Shown here one piece after another: positions 1 through 5,387 of a stretch of 5,626 nt of DNA (position 1 is the stretch's first letter; every line of letters starts with the position of its first letter). The position numbers and the translations under genes were made by a program. This DNA comes from Flavobacteriales bacterium (GTDB lineage: Bacteria > Bacteroidota > Bacteroidia > Flavobacteriales > Crocinitomicaceae), in NCBI GenBank assembly GCA_947375085.1, contig CANCEQ010000209.1, forward strand, positions 1 through 5,626, written 5' to 3'. The notes under the pieces were generated by a model. It saw only the letters and a list, made by a program, of their open reading frames with translations. It was not told the origin of the DNA and made no database searches.

Positions 1-350
1 TTATCCATCATAGGAAAAGAAACACCGTAATTCTTTTTACAGAATTCAGCAATTTCAGTGTTTGTTCCTGGTTCTTGACTCATAAAATCGTTTGCTGGAA
101 ATCCGATAATTACAAAATTTTGACCTTTGTATTTTTCATACAAAGCCTCTAATTGTTCATATTGAGGAGTCAATCCACACTTAGATGCTGTATTAACAAC
201 CATGACTTTTTTCCCTTTCAAAGTTGAAAAATCAAAATCATTACCGTACAAATCTTTCACTTTAAACTGGTGAATTGAATTACTTGAACCTTCTGACGAA
301 ACAAATGCAAATGACATAATAACTAATAAACTTAAAATTAATGATTTCAT
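1..350 (-). CDS. gpx: Glutathione peroxidase, thioredoxin-dependent type, exported; C-terminus beyond window
   Basis: Partial gene: 116 N-terminal residues are present and the C-terminal third lies left of base 1. The product should reduce peroxides (H2O2 and organic hydroperoxides) through a cysteine thiol. Residues about 27-116 match the family: the peroxidatic Cys58 sits in NTASKCGLTPQYEQLEALY, and the second signature reads GFPANDF (83-89) followed by SQEPGTN, whose Gln92 aligns with the catalytic Gln. The Cys usually found in FPCNQF is Ala86. Cys104 in EFCKKNYGVSFP matches the resolving Cys of yeast Gpx3-like enzymes, so a 2-Cys, thioredoxin-linked mechanism is inferred. The catalytic Trp/Asn are outside the window. 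Residues 1-19 (MKSLILSLLVIMSFAFVSS) are a hydrophobic leader, so the enzyme is probably periplasmic. The start at 350 is chosen because it begins this leader. It is divergent from the OmpA-family gene. Family call is firm; location is inferred. Confidence 0.93.
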   Translation of the reverse strand, partial: MKSLILSLLVIMSFAFVSSEGSSNSIHQFKVKDLYGNDFDFSTLKGKKVMVVNTASKCGLTPQYEQLEALYEKYKGQNFVIIGFPANDFMSQEPGTNTEIAEFCKKNYGVSFPMMD

Positions 351-367
351 ATTTCTTTTTTTACAAA

Positions 368-375
368 CAAATATA
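368..375 (-). promoter_or_regulatory. Candidate -7 element (TATATTTG) of the gpx promoter
   Basis: Read on the minus strand this is TATATTTG, a full match to the Bacteroidota TAnnTTTG box, with its downstream edge 17 bases before the gpx start codon. I see no clear TTG/TTTG -33 element at the usual spacing, so this rests on the -7 box alone. The 94-base divergent gap (351-444) should also hold the promoter of the OmpA-family gene, but no plus-strand TAnnTTTG match is visible there. Confidence 0.38.
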
Positions 376-444
376 CTTTAGAATTGAGATTAACTACTCG
401 ATTTTGGAACATTTTTTGACTTTTTACGAATACACAAACTAGGA

Positions 445-1311
445 ATGAAAAAATTACTATATATATATTTAATCTTAAGTGCATTTTACAGTAGTGCACA
501 AGTTGATTTTAAAGGACTTTGGCAAGGTATCATCATTTTAGATGGACAAAAAACGGAACAAGGTTCAATATTATTTACCAATTTCAATTTGTCAGGAAAA
601 ACAGTTGAAGGAAAATCTCGTGAAGAGTATTATGCAACTGATTTTTATGCTGTTAAAAAATTAAAAGGTGAATTTACAGGTAACCAACTTAAATTTAAGC
701 AAATGATGATTGAAAAGAAGAAATCATCAAGCAAAACAACTTGGTGTCTTTTTGAAGCCAATTTGACGTACAATGATAGTACTGGATATTTAGAAGGTCG
801 ATTTAAAAGCACAGATTGTAGATTAAATGCAGGTAAAATAATTCTTTATAGATCCACCGCTACATTTTCTACTGATGAAAAAGTTATTCTTACTCAAAAT
901 TGGCTTGATGCTTTTAAAAATGATTTAAAACTCGGTTTAAACGCTCCTGAAATTAGAATGAAAGAAAGAAGTGAATTTGTATTTGAGCCAATTTATTTCG
1001 ATGTAGATCAAGCAATTATTAAACCTGAATATGAAAAATTCTTACTTAAAATGATTCGAATTATAAATGGTCATTCAGATTTAAGAGTTCAAATTACTGG
1101 ACATACAGATTCTGATGGTTCAGATATTTACAATGAAGATTTATCTCGACGAAGATCTCAAGCAATTATCGATTTCTTTGTTGCTCATGGAATCAAAGTA
1201 GATAAATTGAATATCGAATTTAAAGGCGAAAAAAATCCAATCGATACAAATAAAACTCCTGAGGGAAAAAAACATAATAGAAGAGTTGATTTTGAATTTA
1301 TCTATAAATAA
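445..1311 (+). CDS. OmpA-family peptidoglycan-binding protein with N-terminal beta-rich domain
   Basis: 288 residues. Residues 1-18 are a Sec signal peptide with likely cleavage after SSA, before Gln19. Residues about 178-288 are an OmpA C-terminal domain: the opening EPIYFDVDQAIIKPEY, then GHTDSDG (219-225), NEDLSRRR (230-237) and the closing NRRVDFEF (278-285). Asp222 and Arg237 are spaced 15 apart, as are the two residues that hold diaminopimelate in Acinetobacter OmpA, so binding to cell-wall peptidoglycan is well supported. Residues about 19-140 are a separate domain opening with GLWQG, rich in predicted strands, with Cys101 and Cys125 as a possible disulfide. The fold is not recognised; a lipocalin-like small barrel is one possibility. 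No 8-stranded OmpA porin barrel or TPR segment is present. The start at 445 gives the signal peptide directly; AGGA just before it is only a weak ribosome site. It probably tethers an envelope component to the wall. Confidence 0.9.
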   Translation: MKKLLYIYLILSAFYSSAQVDFKGLWQGIIILDGQKTEQGSILFTNFNLSGKTVEGKSREEYYATDFYAVKKLKGEFTGNQLKFKQMMIEKKKSSSKTTWCLFEANLTYNDSTGYLEGRFKSTDCRLNAGKIILYRSTATFSTDEKVILTQNWLDAFKNDLKLGLNAPEIRMKERSEFVFEPIYFDVDQAIIKPEYEKFLLKMIRIINGHSDLRVQITGHTDSDGSDIYNEDLSRRRSQAIIDFFVAHGIKVDKLNIEFKGEKNPIDTNKTPEGKKHNRRVDFEFIYK

Positions 1312-1344
1312 AAAAACAAATCGTTAAAATTGAAAGCCTATTTG

Positions 1345-1373
1345 TTGTAGTTTAAAAATTAACATTAATTTTA
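1345..1373 (+). promoter_or_regulatory. Candidate flavobacterial promoter for the 630-residue protein gene
   Basis: TTG at 1345-1347 is followed after 18 bases by TAATTTTA at 1366-1373, which matches TAnnTTTG except for the last base. The spacing fits the Bacteroidota consensus. A transcript starting near 1380 would have a leader of about 25 bases before the ATG at 1405. The 93-base gap between the OmpA-family gene and this gene suggests separate transcription, although read-through from upstream is possible because no strong terminator is seen there. Confidence 0.38.
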
Positions 1374-1404
1374 CCTGAATTTTAACACTTTATCTGAAAC
1401 CAAA

Positions 1405-3297
1405 ATGAAAAAAATTATTTTATTTTTATCTGTTTGTATTCTAACTACAACACACCTATTTTCTCAAGATTTTAACCTTAAATGGTCTGAAAAGTATGAA
1501 TATGACAACAAAAAAGATGGATTCTTTTCACATTATATTAATACAAATGATCAATATATCTATTCTTTATATACTGATTTAGATTTAAAGGCAACTGGTA
1601 AAAGTAAAAAAATAAAATTAGTTTGTTTTAACAAAGAAACCATGTCTAAAGTTGCAAGTGTTTCTTTGAAAGGTTATAAAGAAAATGCAGCAAACAAATC
1701 CACTTACAAAAAATTAGAGTACCTGAAAACAGTAGTTGGAACAAATGAAATATTTGTTTTTTGGATTGATAGAACTGCTGCTAAATCAGACAAAAAAGAA
1801 GTTTTATACTGTGAAAGTTTCGATATTAATTTGAAAAAAGATAAAAAATTAACTAAGGTATATACAGCAAATTTACCATCTGAAACTAAAGTATCTCGAT
1901 TCTCAAGTACCGCTACCTTTGTTCTTTCAAATAGAGAATCTGGAGATGAAATCGTTATTGGACACGAAATCCAAAAAAAAGACGATAACATTGATTTTAA
2001 TTATATCGTTATCAATGCTGAACTTTCTGAATTAACTAAAAACAAAGTTGAATTACCTGTTAGTTTTAAAGGTAAAACATCATATGGTTTATCATCAAAC
2101 TACGAATTAGGAAAAGATGGAAACATATATATTAAAAGTTTTGTTTCTATGTCTAAAGAAGATAAAAAAAATGCAAAAAAAGGGGAAGCATTTTCTTATT
2201 GTATTTTTTCTGCTGTTAAACCTGAATCTGGAGAATTAACAAAAATCACTTTAAAAGAGGATTCAAGAAACATAAACGATTTTAGCTATGTGATTGATAA
2301 AAACAAAGTAAGAATTTATGGCTTATTTTGTGATATTGATAAAGATCCAACAGGAAATAGTTCTCATGGTTTATTTTATACAGAAGCAACTTCTGGATCT
2401 TTTGAAGATGCGACTTTGGGATATACCTTTTTTGACAAGAAAACAATTGAAAGTTTATTTGCAAAAGATAAAGAAGACAAAAAGAAAACAGCAGTTTTCG
2501 GGAAAAAGAAAAAAGAAAAAGCAGCACAAAATGATGCTGAATCTTTGGATGATCGATTTGGTGTAGAAGAAATGTTTACAGTACAAGATGATGTAGTATT
2601 ATTTTGTTCTAAAATGTACAATTATTCTAGAACTGTTTGTAGTTCTAATGGAAATGGTGGCCAAAGCTGTCACACTGTTTACTATTGTGAAAAAAGTAAT
2701 ATTGTGGCGATTAGAATAAACAAAGAAGGTGAAATTGAATGGGCTACAAATATTGATAGAAAGAAAACATATAACGGTACAAATATTTATGATTTAAATA
2801 TTGCATTCGCAAATAATAAATTTTATGTTATCTATGGATCTGATTACGAAGCTAATGCTGAAAAAAAATCTTTTAGAAGTCGAATGAAATATAAAGATTT
2901 TAGAGATCAATTTGAATATGCTGTTTTCGAATTTGAGACAGGTAGTGCGGTAAAAAACAACTTCATGGTAAATCAAAAAAATGACATCGAAACTAAATCT
3001 GTAGATCCTCTTTCTATTACAGTATTAGACAACAGATTTTATGTTGACTATAGTGTAATAAAACAAAATTGGGCAAAAACTATTCCTATGTGTATCGGAG
3101 GTGTCGCTTGTTTCCCTTTAATTTATGTTGCAATGCTAAATGGTAACTTTAAAAAAGGATATGGATACTTAGGAGTCTTAGCTCCAATAGACAATAATCC
3201 TGTAAAAGATGTGAAAAAGAAAGATACAAAAGTAAAAGACACTAAAACTAAGGATACTAAAGCAAATGATACAAAAGCAAAACCTACAAAAAAATAG
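1405..3297 (+). CDS. Secreted protein of unknown function, 630 residues, with Lys-rich pentapeptide tail
   Basis: I do not recognise a named family. Residues 1-20 are a Sec signal peptide (MKKIILFLSVCILTTTHLFS, then Gln21). The body is rich in short alternating strands. The stretch about 430-480 (IVAIRINKEGEIEW, later NNKFYVIYGSD) resembles repeated blades of Bacteroidota beta-propeller-like proteins, in which each unit reports a value, a Trp-ending strand and an 'NKFYVIY'-type strand; this is inference from pattern only. Other visible parts are a highly charged Lys-rich insert at about 353-373, a Cys cluster (Cys412, Cys422, Cys428) flanking a Gly/Asn-rich loop, and a hydrophobic segment at about 562-578 with Cys563 and Cys569. 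The last 30 residues are six pentapeptides of type KDTKx. No type IX secretion C-terminal domain is evident. It is preceded by its own candidate promoter and followed by strong terminators, so it is probably monocistronic. Confidence 0.85.
   Translation: MKKIILFLSVCILTTTHLFSQDFNLKWSEKYEYDNKKDGFFSHYINTNDQYIYSLYTDLDLKATGKSKKIKLVCFNKETMSKVASVSLKGYKENAANKSTYKKLEYLKTVVGTNEIFVFWIDRTAAKSDKKEVLYCESFDINLKKDKKLTKVYTANLPSETKVSRFSSTATFVLSNRESGDEIVIGHEIQKKDDNIDFNYIVINAELSELTKNKVELPVSFKGKTSYGLSSNYELGKDGNIYIKSFVSMSKEDKKNAKKGEAFSYCIFSAVKPESGELTKITLKEDSRNINDFSYVIDKNKVRIYGLFCDIDKDPTGNSSHGLFYTEATSGSFEDATLGYTFFDKKTIESLFAKDKEDKKKTAVFGKKKKEKAAQNDAESLDDRFGVEEMFTVQDDVVLFCSKMYNYSRTVCSSNGNGGQSCHTVYYCEKSNIVAIRINKEGEIEWATNIDRKKTYNGTNIYDLNIAFANNKFYVIYGSDYEANAEKKSFRSRMKYKDFRDQFEYAVFEFETGSAVKNNFMVNQKNDIETKSVDPLSITVLDNRFYVDYSVIKQNWAKTIPMCIGGVACFPLIYVAMLNGNFKKGYGYLGVLAPIDNNPVKDVKKKDTKVKDTKTKDTKANDTKAKPTKK
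3205..3294 (+). repeat. Six tandem 15-bp units encoding a KDTKx pentapeptide tail
   Basis: In frame with the 630-residue protein, residues 601-630 read KDVKK, KDTKV, KDTKT, KDTKA, NDTKA, KPTKK, immediately before the TAG stop. The units differ at third positions and at some first positions, so the array is old or selected at protein level rather than freshly duplicated. The tail is strongly basic and probably disordered. Confidence 0.85.
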
Positions 3298-3302
3298 GTT
3301 TT
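3279..3302 (-). terminator. Hairpin overlapping the opposing stop codon; candidate terminator of the YidD/PGAG operon
   Basis: The 8-bp arms AAAACCTA (3279-3286) and TAGGTTTT (3295-3302) enclose an 8-base A-rich loop (T-rich on the minus strand). On the minus strand the descending arm ends in TTTT and is followed by GCTTTTGT, an imperfect T-tract. The hairpin begins at the TAA of the minus-strand gene (stop at 3303-3301) and contains the TAG of the plus-strand gene (3295-3297). The stem is AT-rich, so strength is uncertain. Confidence 0.4.
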
Positions 3303-4119
3303 AATATTTAAAATTTAAAGGGTACTTTTCAAGTACTTTTTTTAATTGAAGCTCGCAACTAGTTGCGAGCTTTTCTTTTTTCATTGACTCCTTATTGATT
3401 ATTGTTTTATCCGTTAAACTTAAGCCTCCTATATAAAACTTGGTTATTAAATTAGACCCCCAACCAAACATATTTAAGTACACATTCTGTTGATAAAACC
3501 AAGAGATAGCAAATACTGAAGCAGTATTTAAACCTAAAGATGTTATTCCTTTTCTATATTCTTGATTTAATATTAATCCTGCCCCAGGTAATATCATACT
3601 TAAAATTCCATATATCTTTTTATGCTTCAATTCGTACTCTTGAACTTCAGTAAAACAATGTAAGGTATTTAAAGTAGAATCCCTTTGAATTAATTGATTT
3701 AAATATAATTCGGCTTTCTCATTATTATAACCTGAATAAACTAAAAAACTTAAAAACGTATTTTGAATAGTCGTATCAACTTTTAAATTTTGATATAAAT
3801 CAAAATAATGCAAAGATGAGTAAGTTTCACCTGTCAAATAACTTATTATAGAAGCATTCCATAAAAAATCAATTTTAGCTTTTCCAATAATCAAACTTGG
3901 TTTAACACGTTTTATTTCAGATAAAATACGTATATCTAATTCTTCCTCATCAAGCAATAATCTAACCTTTTCAAGTATCAATTGATTTATTACAGTATCC
4001 TTTTCCTCTCTATAAATCTTTTCTTCTAAAATTAACAAACTAGAATCTAATGATTTTTGAGACAATAAAGGACTAATACAAAGGACTGTCAATCCGATTA
4101 CACAAATAATTTGACGCAT
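3301..4119 (-). CDS. Small membrane protein with degenerate PGAG hairpin motif, third gene of YidD operon
   Basis: 272 residues, family not named. Residues 1-20 (MRQIICVIGLTVLCISPLLS) are a signal peptide with Gln21 following. Residues about 22-160 are helical and look like degenerate TPR-type helix pairs (for example WNASIISYLTGETYSSLHYF, 87-106, and a second pair near 121-145). A membrane region at about 170-233 begins with LSMILPGAGLILNQEYRKG (173-191), followed by two or three hydrophobic helices. The same layout with a better-preserved motif occurs in the gene just upstream, so the two look like old paralogs. Here the usual Gln and Tyr after PGAG are Leu and Ile. The start at 4119 is kept because it opens a good signal peptide, although it overlaps the previous gene by 47 bases. 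The C-terminal 23 residues (250-272) are coded by sequence that also forms the plus-strand terminators, and may not be conserved. Probably co-translated with its neighbour. Confidence 0.8.
   Translation of the reverse strand: MRQIICVIGLTVLCISPLLSQKSLDSSLLILEEKIYREEKDTVINQLILEKVRLLLDEEELDIRILSEIKRVKPSLIIGKAKIDFLWNASIISYLTGETYSSLHYFDLYQNLKVDTTIQNTFLSFLVYSGYNNEKAELYLNQLIQRDSTLNTLHCFTEVQEYELKHKKIYGILSMILPGAGLILNQEYRKGITSLGLNTASVFAISWFYQQNVYLNMFGWGSNLITKFYIGGLSLTDKTIINKESMKKEKLATSCELQLKKVLEKYPLNFKY
3317..3343 (+). terminator. First rho-independent terminator after the 630-residue protein gene
   Basis: The perfect arms GTACTT (3322-3327) and AAGTAC (3331-3336) have a 3-base loop and extend outward through G-U and A-T pairs to about 3317/3341. 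A run of seven T residues (3337-3343) follows directly. It lies 20-46 bases after the plus-strand stop and within the last codons of the opposing gene. Confidence 0.5.
3349..3381 (+). terminator. Strong rho-independent terminator: 24-base perfect palindrome plus T-tract
   Basis: Bases 3349-3372 form a perfect inverted repeat (arm AAGCTCGCAACT and its complement), the most GC-rich stem in the window, followed by TTTTCTTTTTT ending at 3381. The T-tract orientation makes it a terminator for plus-strand transcription arriving from the 630-residue protein gene. On the minus strand the same stem has no T-tract after it, and there it codes residues 250-257 (KLATSCEL) of the opposing membrane protein. 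Confidence 0.8.
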
Positions 4120-4870
4120 TTATAAGAAATTGATTTTTAAATTCTTCTTTTTTTTCTTTTGTATCTCTATAGCTACCAACAATATTTACAAAATAAAAAA
4201 CGGAAAAAAAACTTGCATTTAAGATAGATATTGGATGATACAAGCCTAATTTTTTATTACTCTCAATAAATTGAAAAGCTAAAAGTGTTTGTGTTGTAAT
4301 TCTTGTAGTAAATGATTTAACATTACCAATATAAAGTTGACCTGCACCTGGAATTAAAGCAGATAAACTAGCTGCTATTAAGGGACTCTTTTTCGAAGAT
4401 GTATAACATTTTTTAAAATCATCTATTAACTCTTCAGGTATACTACTTAAATCATTTATTGAAGGTTTTTGCGTTAATAAATACAATGTATTTGAAAAAT
4501 TTGAAATGGTACTTATTTCTTTTTTATCTAATATTTTAAACCATCTATCTTTGTATTCATTCGTTGATTTTAAATAATTAATAGAAGCATTATTAATTAG
4601 AAGAGTGTCTGAATTACACAAATCAATTGACTTTGAATATGCATCAAAAAATAATGAATCATCTCTATATTGAACATAATATTTAGACTTAAAATAAAAG
4701 AATGAATCAATCTTTAATTCATTTTTATTCGATAATAAATAGGTTAAATGCTCATTTTTTAGATTGTTTTCACTTAAATATTTTATAAAATTCACATCAA
4801 ATTGACCAAAAAGACAATTTGAGAATTGAAAGATGAAATAAATAAAAAAAACTAATCTATTTAATTTCAT
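4073..4870 (-). CDS. Small membrane protein with PGAGQxYxG hairpin motif, second gene of YidD operon
   Basis: 265 residues, no named family. An N-terminal hydrophobic leader (about 1-22, ending LFGQ) suggests export by Sec; Cys19 in FSNC is not a convincing lipobox. Residues about 24-160 are mostly helical and TPR-like, without a clean TPR consensus. Residues 167-236 form the membrane part: ASLSALIPGAGQLYIGN (167-183), then hydrophobic stretches at about 193-202 and 213-231, then GSYRD (232-236) and a Lys/Glu-rich segment. The PGxGQxYxG pattern is seen in TM2-like and DUF5683-like small membrane proteins, where it forms a tight helical turn; assignment to either family is not established. The ATG at 4870 overlaps the end of the YidD-like gene by 14 bases (ATG and the TAG lie in one 14-base stretch), consistent with translational coupling. 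TTATAAATG spans this start and, identically, the start of the next gene. Confidence 0.85.
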   Translation of the reverse strand: MKLNRLVFFIYFIFQFSNCLFGQFDVNFIKYLSENNLKNEHLTYLLSNKNELKIDSFFYFKSKYYVQYRDDSLFFDAYSKSIDLCNSDTLLINNASINYLKSTNEYKDRWFKILDKKEISTISNFSNTLYLLTQKPSINDLSSIPEELIDDFKKCYTSSKKSPLIAASLSALIPGAGQLYIGNVKSFTTRITTQTLLAFQFIESNKKLGLYHPISILNASFFSVFYFVNIVGSYRDTKEKKEEFKNQFLINASNYLCNRIDSPLY

Positions 4871-5282
4871 TTATAATTTTTTTAGATTTTGATATTTTAT
4901 ATTCACAATGCTCATCAGTATTACCTGCTACACAATTTGATAATTGATGTAATCCTATTAAAGAACCTTTAATCAATCCATATTTTTCAATACATTTTTT
5001 CGTGTATTCTGAACATGAAATTTGATACGTGCAATTTGCAGAAATTTGTTCAGAAAAAATAGTTTGATAGACATATAAAGATCCTGCAGCAACATAAGTT
5101 AAAGGATTAATTTTAAACCAAATACTTCTATCTTTAATAGTTAATATTTTTCTTTTTTTAAATTTTGGTGTATGATAAACCTCAAAGGTTGAACGAACTA
5201 TTTTATCATTTAAACTTATTTGCGAATAAGCGGAGCAAACAAAATTCAACATCAAAAAAAATAGTACACTTTTCATATTCAT
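4857..5282 (-). CDS. yidD: Divergent YidD-family protein with Sec signal peptide, first gene of operon
   Basis: 141 residues from Met1, or 139 if Met3 (base 5276) is the true start, which gives the more typical MKSVLFFLM leader. Residues about 55-120 match the YidD (DUF37) core: a hydrophobic helix with SLYVYQTIFSEQ, then NCTYQISCSEY (83-93), which has the family C-x5-C-S-x-Y spacing, then KKCIEKYGLIKGSLIGL and LSNC (Cys117). These replace the canonical CRFYPTCSEY, GxxKG and RLxRC elements. Known YidD proteins assist YidC-dependent membrane insertion from the cytoplasmic face of the inner membrane. This copy differs in having a signal peptide (to about residue 20, YSQ), a basic segment (about 40-52) before the domain, and extra Cys97 and Cys126. 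Its neighbours are not rnpA or yidC but two PGAG membrane proteins. It is probably a paralog with a different job, possibly periplasmic. Family call is firm, function uncertain. Confidence 0.85.
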   Translation of the reverse strand: MNMKSVLFFLMLNFVCSAYSQISLNDKIVRSTFEVYHTPKFKKRKILTIKDRSIWFKINPLTYVAAGSLYVYQTIFSEQISANCTYQISCSEYTKKCIEKYGLIKGSLIGLHQLSNCVAGNTDEHCEYKISKSKKIINEIK

Positions 5283-5291
5283 ATTTACTCA

Positions 5292-5299
5292 CAAATATA
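5292..5299 (-). promoter_or_regulatory. Candidate -7 element (TATATTTG) of the YidD/PGAG operon promoter
   Basis: On the minus strand this reads TATATTTG, a full TAnnTTTG match and identical to the box upstream of gpx. No clear -33 TTG is seen upstream. The box ends only 9 bases before Met1 (5282) and 15 before Met3 (5276). A start of transcription 5-8 bases downstream would leave Met1 almost leaderless and favours Met3 as the start. Confidence 0.4.
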
Positions 5300-5320
5300 A
5301 CTTTAATATTAATTTTTGAG

Positions 5321-5353
5321 TTTGATGATTGAAATACATTTTCTTTATATTTT
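5321..5353 (+). promoter_or_regulatory. Weak candidate promoter for the DUF1569 gene
   Basis: TTTG at 5321-5324 and TATATTTT at 5346-5353 (TAnnTTTG with the last base changed) are 21 bases apart, at the long end of accepted spacing. An alternative -7-like box, TAGTTTTA (5359-5366), has no matching -33 element. The 105-base divergent gap must serve both this gene and the YidD operon. Confidence 0.22.
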
Positions 5354-5387
5354 TTTATTAGTTTTAAATCCGTTAAACCAATAGAAA

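Noticed and set aside
1315..1346. Inverted repeat AACAAAT / ATTTGTT after the OmpA-family gene as a terminator
   Set aside because: There are only 7 AT-rich pairs, an 18-base loop and no T-tract after the second arm. The right arm also lies in the likely promoter of the next gene.
1704..1991. Minus-strand open frame of 95 codons inside the 630-residue protein gene
   Set aside because: It lies wholly antisense to a well-supported gene, shows no family resemblance or start context, and is expected by chance in AT-rich DNA with low stop density on this strand.
2282..2621. Overlapping open frames on both strands (81-82 codons each) over the Lys-rich insert
   Set aside because: They are composition artefacts of A-rich codons: Phe/Ser/Leu-rich or Lys/Gln-rich translations with no recognisable protein features.
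2794..2976. 60-codon minus-strand frame
   Set aside because: It is antisense to the continuous plus-strand gene with no supporting signal.
3349..3372. Palindrome as an operator or insertion-site remnant
   Set aside because: It is immediately followed by a T-rich tract just downstream of a stop codon, which a terminator explains fully; no direct repeats or transposase remains flank it.
4808..4870. Lipoprotein signal in the second operon gene (Cys19 in FSNC)
   Set aside because: The residues before the Cys do not fit the usual L-[AS]-[GA]-C lipobox, and an ordinary cleavage site (LFG before Gln23) follows.
3301..4870. The two PGAG genes as one gene broken by a frameshift
   Set aside because: Each has its own signal peptide, full helical region and membrane hairpin, so they are two complete genes.
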